Assembly (NCBI RefSeq): GCF_039655745.1
Contig: NZ_JBBYXI010000002.1
Coordinates: forward strand, 62,001 to 126,000
Source of the DNA: Hohaiivirga grylli
Lineage (GTDB): Bacteria; Pseudomonadota; Alphaproteobacteria; Rhizobiales; Beijerinckiaceae
Length of the DNA stretch: 64,000 bases
Direction of reading: 5' to 3'
Each line of letters opens with the position of its first letter. The first letter of the stretch is position 1. A program made the position numbers and the translations under genes. This document shows, piece by piece, positions 53,428-62,825 of the stretch. The notes under the pieces were generated by a model. The model was given only the letters and a program-made list of their open reading frames with translations. It was not told where the DNA came from and did not search any database.

Positions 53428-55032
53428 ATGGTTGATGAAAATAGCATTCTAATTGGCAAAAGCCAGGATGCCTTTGAGAAAATTTTACTCAAATATGCCA
53501 ATCGTCATGGGCTGATTGCGGGTGCAACAGGTACCGGTAAGACAGTGACACTTCAGGTTCTGGCAGAGGGCTTTTCAAACGCTGGTGTTCCAGTTTTTGC
53601 TGCAGATATTAAAGGTGACCTTTCAGGTATTGCGGCCAATGGTGAGGCCAAGGCTCCCTTTGTCAAACGTGCTGAAGAAATCGGCATTGAGTATGTGCCT
53701 GATCGTTTCCCGACAGTTTTCTGGGACATCTTTGGTGAGCAGGGCCATCCTGTACGCTCTACCGTTACGGAAATGGGACCAATCCTGCTTTCCCGTATGC
53801 TTGAGCTGAATGATACGCAGGAAGGTGTCCTGAATATTGCTTTCAAGGTTGCTGATGATAATGGTTTGCCACTTCTGGATATGAAAGATCTGCGCTCAAT
53901 CCTGAACTTCCTTGTTGAGCAGGCCGCAGAGGTCAAAGAAAAATACGGTAACGTTACAAAGGATTCTGTTGCGACAATCCTGCGGCGCCTGCTGGTTCTT
54001 GAAAATCAGGGTGCTGAGCACTTCTTCGGTGAGCCTGCACTCAACATCAATGACTTCATGCATGTTGATCGCGATGGCCGTGGTGTCGTGAACATTCTGG
54101 CAGCTGACAAGCTGATGACCAAGCCACGTCTTTATGCTTCTTTCCTGCTATGGATGCTGTCCAGCCTGTTTGAAGCTCTGCCAGAAGTCGGTGATCCGGA
54201 AAAACCTAAACTCGTTTTCTTTTTTGATGAGGCACATCTGTTGTTTAATGATGCGCCAAAGGCTTTGCTGACTTCAATTGAACAGGTTGTGCGTTTGATC
54301 CGTTCAAAGGGCGTTGGCGTCTATTTCGTGACGCAGAACCCGGTCGATATTCCTGAGACTGTTCTGGCACAGCTGGGTAACCGCGTTCAGCATGCTTTGC
54401 GTGCTTTCACCCCGCGTGATCAGAAAGCCGTTCGCGCAGCTGCTGAAACATTCAGAAAGAACCCTGAGTTTTCAACCGAGCAGGCTATTACACAGCTTGC
54501 CGTTGGTGAGGCTCTGGTTTCGACCCTTGATGACAAGGGAACACCGACAGTTGTTCAGCGCACCCTTATTGCACCACCATCTGGCCGTGTCGGACCTCTG
54601 ACCGATGCTGAGCGTGCTGCTCTTATCAAGTCCAGTGGGTTGATGGGACGCTACGAAGAAGCTTTTGACCGTGAAAGCGCTTATGAAATGTTGATTGAGC
54701 GTGCTGAGCTTGCAGCTCAGGAGCAGGATTCTGAAAACTCTGGTGGTGGTATCACCGGTTGGCTGGGTAGTATTCTCGGAATCAATCTTGGTGGTGGAAC
54801 GCCAGCCAAAAGAGGCCCGGGCCGCCCACGTATGACGGTATCTGAGACGGTTATCCGGTCTACGACGACAAGCGTAGCGAACTCCGTTGGTCGTGAGATT
54901 GGTAAGGTTCTGACTGGCAGCACATCTACGCGTAAAGGCGCAAGCATCACTGATAAGGCTATCCAGTCTGCGACTTCGTCAGCGGTGCGGGCTATTGTCA
55001 GAAATATTCTTGGTGGACTGACGAAAAAGTAA
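53428..55032 (+). CDS. HerA-like ATPase (DUF853/YjgR family)
   Basis: A 534-residue P-loop ATPase with Walker A GATGTGKT (residues 32-39) and a Walker B-type LVFFFDEAHLL near residue 262. The ATPase core resembles HerA-type DNA translocases (DUF853, YjgR). The C-terminal quarter is low-complexity with glycine-rich and serine/threonine-rich stretches (GGGITGWLGSILG). Cellular role unknown. It is a single-gene unit with a terminator after it. Confidence 0.88.
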   Translation: MVDENSILIGKSQDAFEKILLKYANRHGLIAGATGTGKTVTLQVLAEGFSNAGVPVFAADIKGDLSGIAANGEAKAPFVKRAEEIGIEYVPDRFPTVFWDIFGEQGHPVRSTVTEMGPILLSRMLELNDTQEGVLNIAFKVADDNGLPLLDMKDLRSILNFLVEQAAEVKEKYGNVTKDSVATILRRLLVLENQGAEHFFGEPALNINDFMHVDRDGRGVVNILAADKLMTKPRLYASFLLWMLSSLFEALPEVGDPEKPKLVFFFDEAHLLFNDAPKALLTSIEQVVRLIRSKGVGVYFVTQNPVDIPETVLAQLGNRVQHALRAFTPRDQKAVRAAAETFRKNPEFSTEQAITQLAVGEALVSTLDDKGTPTVVQRTLIAPPSGRVGPLTDAERAALIKSSGLMGRYEEAFDRESAYEMLIERAELAAQEQDSENSGGGITGWLGSILGINLGGGTPAKRGPGRPRMTVSETVIRSTTTSVANSVGREIGKVLTGSTSTRKGASITDKAIQSATSSAVRAIVRNILGGLTKK

Positions 55033-55100
55033 GTCTTGTATGTATCATATTGCTTTTGTTGGTTTTTAAACCAATAGCTGTGTGAAATTTCTCAAAACAG

Positions 55101-55132
55101 AGGGGCAATGTGCTGATGAGTACATTGCCCCT
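55101..55132 (+). terminator. terminator after the HerA-like gene
   Basis: An 11-bp stem AGGGGCAATGT/ACATTGCCCCT with a ten-base loop is followed by CTTTCTTT. It is 69 bases past the stop. Confidence 0.75.
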
Positions 55133-55205
55133 TTCTTTGGTCGCATCAAAACCATATTCATGTAGTGTGAAGTTATATCTTTTAATGAAGAATGATAGGT
55201 TTTAG

Positions 55206-55892
55206 ATGGATGTGATCTTACAGATGCTGAAGGGCGTGGGGCTCGGACTTGTAGTCATCCTGCCATTGGCGAACCCGCTAACGACAGTTGTGCTGATGCT
55301 CGGCCTTTCAGGCAAAATGAGCCGCGAAGAACGTGATCGTCAGTCTTTTATGGCATCCGTTTATGTTTTCATGATCATGGCTGTTTCCTTCTACAGCGGT
55401 CAGGTGATTATGAATACTTTTGGTATTTCCATTCCCGGGCTGAGGATTGCCGGTGGCTTGATCGTGGCCATTATTGGTTTTCGCATGCTTTTCCCTCAGC
55501 AACAGCTTGATGAAGAACCATTTGTTGAAACACGCGTTGAAGAAATCAAAAAGGAAAAAGCGCCCAATATTGCTTTCATTCCCCTGGCCATGCCAAGCAC
55601 TGCTGGTCCCGGTACCATCGCGCTATTGATTTCGTCTGCTGCCACTTTGAAAAGTGAAAATCTGTCGCCATGGGTCTTTTATATCGGCCCGGTTCTGACG
55701 TTCTTCTGTGTTGCAGTTATTCTGTATGTCTGTCTTCTCAGTTCAACTGCGATCATGAAGTTTTTCGGCAAATCCGGCATTGAAGCAATTGCACGTTTGA
55801 TGGGCTTTTTGCTGGTTTGCATTGGTGTTCAGTTTGTTATCAATGGACTTCTCGAAATCGTCCATCAGATACGTATTGAAACGCTGACATAA
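55206..55892 (+). CDS. MarC family integral membrane protein
   Basis: A 228-residue membrane protein with six predicted helices and the family stretches PLANPLTTVVLML near residue 20 and FIPLAMPSTAGPGTIA near 125. MarC proteins were once linked to multiple antibiotic resistance but their role is not established. It is followed by a structured 186-base untranslated region before the M20 peptidase. Confidence 0.88.
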   Translation: MDVILQMLKGVGLGLVVILPLANPLTTVVLMLGLSGKMSREERDRQSFMASVYVFMIMAVSFYSGQVIMNTFGISIPGLRIAGGLIVAIIGFRMLFPQQQLDEEPFVETRVEEIKKEKAPNIAFIPLAMPSTAGPGTIALLISSAATLKSENLSPWVFYIGPVLTFFCVAVILYVCLLSSTAIMKFFGKSGIEAIARLMGFLLVCIGVQFVINGLLEIVHQIRIETLT

Positions 55893-56077
55893 AAAAAGCA
55901 GTGTTCATTGAACGAAATATTATCTGTTAGCTTGCGTTGTTATACGTTTATTGTTTGAGTGGTGCTTCGGCAGTGTGAGTTTAACAACTCTCTCCATACT
56001 GCCGGTGCCTACCAATTTTCCGCCTTCAGTTTTGGTATGTGTTGCACATGAACTGCAGGTTTTTTCAAGAGGTTATC

Positions 56078-57472
56078 ATGTCCCAGACTAATCCCGTCGT
56101 TGCAAAGGTTCTTGATCAGGTTGACAGCAATCTTGAGCTATCACTGGCGCGGTTGTTTGAATGGCTTCAGATACCTTCTATTTCTACGGATACGGCTTAC
56201 CGGGCAGATTGCGTAAGGGCAGCTGAATGGCTGAATAAGGAACTGTCTGGTTTAGGCTTTGACGCTAAGGTTTGCCCAACTGAAGGCAACCCAATCGTTA
56301 TGGGGCATGCGCGCCGTACTGATAAGCCGAATGTTCTGTTCTACGGCCACTATGATGTGCAGCCGGTTGATCCACTTGAGCTGTGGGATACACCTCCGTT
56401 TGAGCCTGTCATGATTACTTTGCCTGATGGGCGTAAAGCGATCCGTGCACGTGGTGCCTGTGACGACAAAGGTCAGGTTATGACATTTGTTGAAGCCTGT
56501 CGTGCATGGAAAGCTGTGACAGGTGAACTGCCAATTGGCATTACAGCGCTTGTTGAAGGTGCAGAAGAAGATGGCTCCCAATTTCTCCCAGAGTTTGTTG
56601 AAGCTCATAAGGAAGAACTGAAGGCTGATCTTGGTCTCGTTTGTGATACGGGCATGTGGGATAGCGATACACCGGCTATCACCTCATCTTTGCGTGGTCT
56701 GCTCTACTATGAAATTATCATTCGTGCCGCTGATATGGATCTGCACTCCGGTCATTTCGGTGGTGCTGCCAAAAACCCGATCCGTATTCTGTCTAATATC
56801 ATTACTGATTTTCATGATGAAAACGGTCGCGTTACCATTCCGGGTTTCTATGAAGGTGTGCCTGAAATTCCGGCAGATATTCTGAAACAGTGGGAAGGTC
56901 TGAATCTTGATGCAGAGTCTTTCCTTGGTCCGATTGGTCTGAAAGAGCCAGCCGGTGAAAAGGATAAGATGATCATTGAGCAGATTCAGTCCCGTCCAAC
57001 ATGCGACGTGAATGGTATCATCGGTGGTTACACAGGTGAGGGCACAAAGACAGTTATTCCATCAGAGGCCCGCTGCAAGATTTCCTTCCGTCTTGTTGGT
57101 GATCAGGACCCTGATAAGATTACCGCGGCTTTCGATGAATTCGTAAAAGCGCGCGTTCCTTCTGACTGCAAGCTCGAAATCATTCACTATAAAGGCTCAC
57201 GTGCACTTGCTCTGCCTTATGATATGCCAGCTCTTGGTGCTGCACGTAGCGCACTGAAAGACGAATGGGGTGTCGATGCTGTTATGATTGGCACGGGTGG
57301 TTCTATCCCGATCGTCGGTGATTTTAAAAGTATGCTTGGTCTCGATAGTTTGCTTGTTGGCTTCTCACTTGATGATGACCGCGTTCATTCTCCAAATGAG
57401 AAATATGATCTGAAGAGCTTCCATAAGGGTATTCGCTCATGGGTCCGTATTCTGGCCGCTCTTGCTGAGTAA
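56078..57472 (+). CDS. M20 family metallopeptidase (dipeptidase)
   Basis: A 464-residue zinc peptidase of the M20 family. Metal ligands are visible: H90 in FYGHYDVQP, D128 in CDDKGQ, and the catalytic E163-E164 pair in EGAEEDG. A dimerisation domain (about 200-370) separates the halves. It probably cleaves dipeptides or N-acyl amino acids. I chose the ATG at 56078, preceded by AGAGG; an upstream ATG at 56039 adds 13 residues without a site. Confidence 0.9.
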   Translation: MSQTNPVVAKVLDQVDSNLELSLARLFEWLQIPSISTDTAYRADCVRAAEWLNKELSGLGFDAKVCPTEGNPIVMGHARRTDKPNVLFYGHYDVQPVDPLELWDTPPFEPVMITLPDGRKAIRARGACDDKGQVMTFVEACRAWKAVTGELPIGITALVEGAEEDGSQFLPEFVEAHKEELKADLGLVCDTGMWDSDTPAITSSLRGLLYYEIIIRAADMDLHSGHFGGAAKNPIRILSNIITDFHDENGRVTIPGFYEGVPEIPADILKQWEGLNLDAESFLGPIGLKEPAGEKDKMIIEQIQSRPTCDVNGIIGGYTGEGTKTVIPSEARCKISFRLVGDQDPDKITAAFDEFVKARVPSDCKLEIIHYKGSRALALPYDMPALGAARSALKDEWGVDAVMIGTGGSIPIVGDFKSMLGLDSLLVGFSLDDDRVHSPNEKYDLKSFHKGIRSWVRILAALAE

Positions 57473-57527
57473 ATCACTGTTTAAAAGATGATAGGCGGGT
57501 AACCGCTCGAAAGTTTAAGGAAGTAAA

Positions 57528-58388
57528 ATGTCTTGGTATTCAAAAACATGGAATTGGATTGACGGGGAATGGATTGAGGGCAATCCAATGATCATGGGGC
57601 CGCGTTCGCATGCTTCATGGATGGCATCATCGGTTTTTGATGGTGCCCGTATTTATGAAGGCGTGTCACCTGATCTCGATCTGCACTGTCAGCGCGTTAA
57701 TCGCTCTGTAGACAGTGTTGGCCTGATGGCAACGATGAAGGCTGAAGATATTGAAGCTCTGGCTCTTGAAGGTGCCAAGAAGTTCGGTCCGGATGCAGCC
57801 ATCTACGTTAAGCCGATGTATTGGGCTGAAGAGGAAGGTTATGGCACCGTGTCTCCGAAGGCGGAAGGAACACGTTTTTGCCTCTGTCTGTTTGATGCCC
57901 CAATGCCTTCACGAGATCAGGGCTTCACGGTGACCCTGTCTCCATTCCGTCGCCCAACCATGGAATGTATGCCAACAGATGCAAAGACGGGCGCACTTTA
58001 CCCCAATAATGCACGTGCACTGCGTGAGGCAAAGTCTCGAGGCTTTGACAACGCACTTCTGCGCGACATGCTTGGTAATATTGCAGAAACAGCATCTTCC
58101 AATGTCTTTATGGTCAAGGGCGGAACTGTCTTTATGCCAGCAGCGAATGGCACATTCCTCAACGGCATTACCCGCCAGCGTGTGACCAAGCTGTTACGTG
58201 ATGCAGGCGTTGAGGTTGTTGAGACAACCCTGCGTTATGAGGATTTTGAAACAGCTGAAGAAATTTTCTCGACAGGTAACTATTCCAAGGTCGTTCCCAT
58301 TCTGAAGATTGATAACCGCAATCTTTCAATGGGCCCCGTTACCCGCAAGGCTTATGATCTTTATCGTGAGTTTGCTCATAGCAAATGA
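57528..58388 (+). CDS. branched-chain aminotransferase family protein
   Basis: A 286-residue fold-type IV PLP aminotransferase. The PLP lysine is near K152 in TDAKTGALYPNN. The C-terminal GITRQRVTKLLRDAGVEV and FSTGNYSKVVPI fit BCAT-like enzymes. It probably exchanges an amino group between branched-chain amino acids and 2-oxoglutarate, but D-amino-acid or 4-amino-4-deoxychorismate lyase relatives share the fold. A terminator follows directly. Confidence 0.82.
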   Translation: MSWYSKTWNWIDGEWIEGNPMIMGPRSHASWMASSVFDGARIYEGVSPDLDLHCQRVNRSVDSVGLMATMKAEDIEALALEGAKKFGPDAAIYVKPMYWAEEEGYGTVSPKAEGTRFCLCLFDAPMPSRDQGFTVTLSPFRRPTMECMPTDAKTGALYPNNARALREAKSRGFDNALLRDMLGNIAETASSNVFMVKGGTVFMPAANGTFLNGITRQRVTKLLRDAGVEVVETTLRYEDFETAEEIFSTGNYSKVVPILKIDNRNLSMGPVTRKAYDLYREFAHSK

Positions 58389-58406
58389 GTGTAATGTGGT
58401 TATGAA

Positions 58407-58434
58407 AAAAGGGCAGGTTTATCCTGCCCTTTTT
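58407..58434. terminator. bidirectional terminator
   Basis: An 11-bp stem AAAAGGGCAGG/CCTGCCCTTTT with a five-base loop and T run. It lies between the aminotransferase and murJ stops, which converge. Confidence 0.92.
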
Positions 58435-58436
58435 TA

Positions 58437-59963
58437 TTATCTGCGACGTAGTGATGTGCCGGATAATTTAAGCGTTCCAAGCAATGTAACGCCATAAAGA
58501 ATGGCACCAGCCAGCCCCATCACAATCAGGGTAATCTCCTTGCGCCAATGGGGGAGTGAGGAAAGCATTTGAGTTATGGGGGCCCGTCCAAAGACGGCAA
58601 AAACAGCAAGAACAATGCTGGCAACAGCGATGGCAGCTATCATGACCAAAAGAGTGCGACTTGGAGCCATCCATTTTTTGCGGCAGGCAAGGAGTGTCAG
58701 GATACCAAGGTTTAACCAAGCGCCAACAGCTGTTGCGAATGCAAGACCGGCTATCCCGAATGGCTTCATCAGAACCAGCTTCAGAGCAACATTGACGACA
58801 ACAGCTGTCAGTGAAGCATAAAGTGGTGTCTTCATATCAAGGCGGGATCGGAAGCTGGCAACTGCAGAACGGATCAGGATAATGGCAGGTAAGCCAAAGC
58901 CATAAGCCATCAGAACCGATGCCGAGAGTGAAACAGCCGTTGCATCAAACTGACCACGCATAAAAGCGGCGGCAATGATCATGTCGGGGATTGTCATGAA
59001 GGCAACAAAGAATGGCGCCGTCATGGCAAGTGCAAAAGAGATGGCCCTGTTTTGTGCGCGATGGGCTTCATCTGTTTTATTGCCAGCAACAAGCCGGGTC
59101 ATTTCAGGAAGTAATACCGAGCCAACCGCAATGGCGATGACACCAAGAGGAAGCTGGAAAATACGATCGGCAAAATAGAGTGCTGAGAGTGATGCAACAG
59201 GCAGAAGAGTGCCGATAATCGTATCTGCGAACAGGGCAATCTGTGTGCCAGCTGAACCGATAATTGACGGGATCAGTGTCTTGAAGAACCGGTGCATTGC
59301 TGGGTCTAATGTTGGCTTGGCAAGATGAGGGGCAACATTTGCCTTTAAAGTGTCCAGCCAGACAAGGAGAAACTGTAAGACACCCGAGATGGAAACACCC
59401 CATGCCGCGGCATAAGCAGCATTAGGGAAAAACCATGCTACGGATAAAGCCGTAATCCAGCACAAAGATAAAAGAACAGGGGCAGCATTAAAAGCGGCGA
59501 AGCGTCCATGAGCAGCCAGGATACCGCCAAGAACCGTCTGGAGTGTGATGAACAGCAGATAAGGGAAGGTTATCCGTGTCAGAGAGACCGCAAGCTCAAA
59601 GCTCTCAGGTTTTGAGGAGAAGCCAGGGGCCAATAGGCGGACAACCCATGGCATTGCCATAAAAGCAACGACCAGCAGTACAATCTGAATAATCAGCATC
59701 AATGTGAAAATGCGATTGGCAAACTGGCGTGCAGATGCAGCTCCCTCCACTTCAAGTGCATTTGCGTAATTGGGCACAAAAGCGTCATTGAAAGCGCCTT
59801 CGCCAAAGATTGTACGGAAGTGGTTTGGAAGGCGGAAAGCAACGGTGAAGGCATCTGTGAGCGGGCCAGCTCCCATTACGGCAGCCGTTACCACGTCACG
59901 GATAAATCCGGCAACGCGTGAAACCAGCGTCCACCCACCTGCTGTCAGTATTTTACGATACAC
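58437..59963 (-). CDS. murJ: lipid II flippase MurJ
   Basis: A 508-residue MVF-family membrane protein with about 14 helices that flips lipid II across the inner membrane for peptidoglycan synthesis. The N-terminal LVSRVAGFIRDVVTAAVMGAG and FNDAFVPNYA segments are diagnostic. I prefer the GTG at 59963, preceded by GGGAG, over a TTG at 60002. It is the only cell-wall gene in the window. Confidence 0.93.
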   Translation of the reverse strand: MYRKILTAGGWTLVSRVAGFIRDVVTAAVMGAGPLTDAFTVAFRLPNHFRTIFGEGAFNDAFVPNYANALEVEGAASARQFANRIFTLMLIIQIVLLVVAFMAMPWVVRLLAPGFSSKPESFELAVSLTRITFPYLLFITLQTVLGGILAAHGRFAAFNAAPVLLSLCWITALSVAWFFPNAAYAAAWGVSISGVLQFLLVWLDTLKANVAPHLAKPTLDPAMHRFFKTLIPSIIGSAGTQIALFADTIIGTLLPVASLSALYFADRIFQLPLGVIAIAVGSVLLPEMTRLVAGNKTDEAHRAQNRAISFALAMTAPFFVAFMTIPDMIIAAAFMRGQFDATAVSLSASVLMAYGFGLPAIILIRSAVASFRSRLDMKTPLYASLTAVVVNVALKLVLMKPFGIAGLAFATAVGAWLNLGILTLLACRKKWMAPSRTLLVMIAAIAVASIVLAVFAVFGRAPITQMLSSLPHWRKEITLIVMGLAGAILYGVTLLGTLKLSGTSLRRR

Positions 59964-60154
59964 CCGGAACGACTCCCGTACTAAAGGGCATGCACTATTC
60001 AAAGCACGTTAAACCATAAAAGCGAACAGAGCCTTTACGAGTTATCCCAAATTCGTACAACCTGCGGCGCTTTGGATATTTGACGTGGAAATTTTTTTAA
60101 TAAAACAGTGTCTTACGTAATGTAATTTAATACGACTTTATCTGGGGGATTATT

Positions 60155-60553
60155 ATGAAAGCTTTATTTGGGATTGCTTTGTTGTCTACCGTCTTGCTTG
60201 CGGGCTGTGCCGCTCCGGGGGATACACATACAGCAAATGTAAAGATGAATACGCCTACAGCTATTTCGTCAATGAGCCTGATGGGGCCGGGATGTGAAGA
60301 TTGGGGGGCTCCAACAGGGCATGTCGTAACACCGCCACGCCATGGTGAGGTAAAATTCCTTTATCATCGTGGGCCGCTACAAGCTAAAGACTCGAAATGT
60401 AATGGCGAGATGATGACAAGTCGAATTGCTGTCTATGTACCAAATAAGGGCTTCAAAGGTACTGATAGTACAAGTCTCAAGTTTGTATATATAAACAATG
60501 ATGCAGGTGGAAGTGCCAATATGGGCCAGCAGTTTACGATTAATGTGCAATAA
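60155..60553 (+). CDS. small lipoprotein with possible Ig-like fold
   Basis: A 132-residue lipoprotein with lipobox LAGC (C18). The mature part has two cysteines (GCEDWG and SKCNGE) that could form a disulfide. The stretch VYVPNKGFKGTDSTSL resembles bacterial Ig-like and cadherin-like repeats in which Y-x-P-N-x-G-F-x-G-x-D is common. No partner is evident; murJ upstream is divergent and ubiD downstream convergent. Confidence 0.65.
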   Translation: MKALFGIALLSTVLLAGCAAPGDTHTANVKMNTPTAISSMSLMGPGCEDWGAPTGHVVTPPRHGEVKFLYHRGPLQAKDSKCNGEMMTSRIAVYVPNKGFKGTDSTSLKFVYINNDAGGSANMGQQFTINVQ

Positions 60554-60580
60554 GTTTTAAATAGTGGGTGGAACTCGGGG

Positions 60581-62080
60581 TTAACTAATCCCGAGCTTCG
60601 ACCATAGCTGGTCAACGCGCTCAACGACATCAGCCTTCATTTCCAGAACCTCACCCCATTCCCGATCTGTCTCAGGCGGCAGTTTATTGGTGGCATCAAT
60701 GCCCATTTTCCCACCAAGGCCGGATTTTGGTGATGCAAAATCAAGATAATCGATGGGTGTGTCAGAGATCGTCATAATATCCCGTGATGGGTCTGAACGG
60801 GTTGAGACTGCCCACATCACATCTTCCCAGCTTTTCACATCGATATCGTCATCAACCACAATCAGCATCTTGGTGTAGGTAAATTGTGGGAGCATGGACC
60901 ATAGCCCCATCATCAGGCGGCGGGCCTGACCGGGGTAGCGCTTATTAATTGAGACAACAGCCATCCGGTAAGAACAGGCTTCAGGTGGCAGCCATATATC
61001 TTTAATCTCAGGAAATTGTTTTTGTGCCAGTGGCCGGAAGATAACGTTGAGTGCTTCACCAATCCGGGATGGCTCATCAGGTGGGCGGCCTGTAAAGGTT
61101 GAAAGATAAACGGCCTTTTTACGCATAGTAATTGCGGTAACACGCATAACCGGGAAACGCTCAACTGAATTATAATAGCCAGTATGGTCACCATAAGGGC
61201 CTTCATCGGCTGTTTCGTTCGGCGATACAAAACCCTCAATAACGATTTCAGCATTTGAAGGGATGCAGAGTGGAATACTCACGCAAGGTGAAATGGACGG
61301 ACGCTCCCCTCTGAGAAGGCCTGAAAACTTAAGCTCTGATAAAGTCTCAGGCAGGGGAAGGACCGATGAAAGAATGGTTGCCGGGTCAGAGCCGATAACA
61401 ACAGCAACAGGCATTTCCTGTTTGATTTTCTGCCATTCATGATGATGTTTGGCACCGCCCCGATGGGCCAGCCAACGCATAATCAGTCGGTCCCTTCCAA
61501 GTACCTGCATACGATAGACGCCGATATTATCAGCCTCACCGGGGATACTATCCGGAGAGCGGGTAATCACCTTGCCCCATGTGATCAAGGGAGCGGGCTC
61601 TCCTGACCAATGTGTTTGTATCGGAAGGCTGAGGAGATCAATATCATTCCCCTGTAAAATAACCTCTTGTGCCTGACACTTCTTTGTCTCTTTCGGGCGC
61701 ATGCTCAGTGCTGCGCGGGCTAACGGTAATTTAGAGAGGGCATCTTTAAAGTTCTTAGGCGGTGTCGGCTCCCGTAAACTGGCGAGAGTCTCTCCTAGAT
61801 TAGCGAGATCATCCTGCTCAATTCCAAAGCCACGAGCAACGCGATCAACGGTTCCAAATATATTCGTCAGCACAGGAAGGGACGAAATCTCGCCATTATT
61901 TAAAACCGGTTTTTCAAAAAGAAGAGCCGGACCTCCCGCCTTCAGAACACGGCGGTGAATCTCGGTCATTTCATGCTGGACACTGACAGGCTCTGAAATA
62001 CGGAGTAATTCTCCCTTGCTTTCGAGATAACCAACAAAATCTTGCAGATCATTAAAGCGGGGGAGAGTTCTATTTATCAA
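60581..62080 (-). CDS. ubiD: UbiD family 3-polyprenyl-4-hydroxybenzoate decarboxylase
   Basis: A 499-residue prenylated-FMN decarboxylase that removes the carboxyl group of the ubiquinone precursor. NIGVYRMQVLGRDRLIMRW (about residues 186-204) and DEGPYGDHTGYYNS near 298 are the family's prFMN-binding and active-site segments. It needs UbiX for the cofactor; ubiX is not in this window. The TTG start is preceded by GGAGAAAGG. It is divergent from ubiT across a gap holding an FNR-type palindrome. Confidence 0.93.
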   Translation of the reverse strand: MINRTLPRFNDLQDFVGYLESKGELLRISEPVSVQHEMTEIHRRVLKAGGPALLFEKPVLNNGEISSLPVLTNIFGTVDRVARGFGIEQDDLANLGETLASLREPTPPKNFKDALSKLPLARAALSMRPKETKKCQAQEVILQGNDIDLLSLPIQTHWSGEPAPLITWGKVITRSPDSIPGEADNIGVYRMQVLGRDRLIMRWLAHRGGAKHHHEWQKIKQEMPVAVVIGSDPATILSSVLPLPETLSELKFSGLLRGERPSISPCVSIPLCIPSNAEIVIEGFVSPNETADEGPYGDHTGYYNSVERFPVMRVTAITMRKKAVYLSTFTGRPPDEPSRIGEALNVIFRPLAQKQFPEIKDIWLPPEACSYRMAVVSINKRYPGQARRLMMGLWSMLPQFTYTKMLIVVDDDIDVKSWEDVMWAVSTRSDPSRDIMTISDTPIDYLDFASPKSGLGGKMGIDATNKLPPETDREWGEVLEMKADVVERVDQLWSKLGIS

Positions 62081-62138
62081 TGATTTGACCTTTCTCCTGC
62101 TAAACCAGAAAAACTAACCTGTTGGCTATGCTGCATTT

Positions 62139-62152
62139 TTGAGGGAACTCAA
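62139..62152. promoter_or_regulatory. FNR/CRP-family operator between ubiD and ubiT
   Basis: TTGAG-GGAA-CTCAA is a perfect palindrome matching TTGA-N6-TCAA. The centre is about 163 bases before ubiT and 65 before ubiD. A TATATT hexamer (62172-62177) lies about 27 bases downstream of the centre, close to class II FNR spacing toward ubiT. The rest of the 228-base gap shows no gene. Confidence 0.6.
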
Positions 62153-62308
62153 TGCAAAATGCTTCAAATAATATATTCCCGCAGGGTTGGATAACGTAAA
62201 TGCGACAAATCGGCATCTGTCGGTTTTGCTCCAGTTGTCCCTAAGTCTTTTAAGATTGAGTCTTGAGATACTGGCTGTTCCCGGCCGGTTCCAGAGAAAG
62301 TAATACCG

Positions 62309-62824
62309 ATGAATACAGCCATACCGGTCATTCCACCTCTTGTTGCTTTGGGCATGCGGCCTTTGCCGTTGCTCCCGCTTCAACCGATATTGGCTGCGAT
62401 CATTCATTCAGTTGTAAAGCGCCATCCAGATATCTTTGATCGCCTTGGGGAGCATGCGGATAAAAGTTATGGCTTGAACCCGACTGATTTACCCTTTGCG
62501 TTTATCCTGAAGCCACAGAGTGGTAACCCCTCAGTCAAAGCTGTGCGGACATTGCCTGAGTGTCTGGATGTGCGCATCTCGGGCCCACTGGCAGGACTCA
62601 TGGGCTTGCTTGACGGATCCTATGATGGAGACGCGCTTTTCTTTTCTCGGGATATCCTGATTGAAGGCGATATGGAAGCAACACTTGCGCTGAGAAATGC
62701 CGTTGATGATGCCCAGATTGATCTGGTTGGTGAGATTACTGCACGTCTTGGCCCGCTGTCGAACCCGGCAGAAAGTATTGTACGCAAGCTGAAAGACAAC
62801 CTGATGTCTTTTGGGAGGGCCTGA
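62309..62824 (+). CDS. ubiT: anaerobic ubiquinone biosynthesis factor UbiT (SCP2 domain)
   Basis: A 171-residue SCP2-domain lipid-binding protein. In the oxygen-independent ubiquinone pathway UbiT is an accessory factor working with UbiU and UbiV. The domain spans about residues 40-130 and contains the region RISGPLAGLMGLLDGSYDGD. It is one base from the ubiU start (TGA C GTG), giving coupled translation. The identification rests on the SCP2 domain plus this operon context. Confidence 0.88.
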   Translation: MNTAIPVIPPLVALGMRPLPLLPLQPILAAIIHSVVKRHPDIFDRLGEHADKSYGLNPTDLPFAFILKPQSGNPSVKAVRTLPECLDVRISGPLAGLMGLLDGSYDGDALFFSRDILIEGDMEATLALRNAVDDAQIDLVGEITARLGPLSNPAESIVRKLKDNLMSFGRA

Positions 62825-62825
62825 C

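Noticed and set aside
62152..62199. 15-codon ORF beginning in the FNR site upstream of ubiT
   Set aside because: It would start inside the operator, probably before the transcription start.
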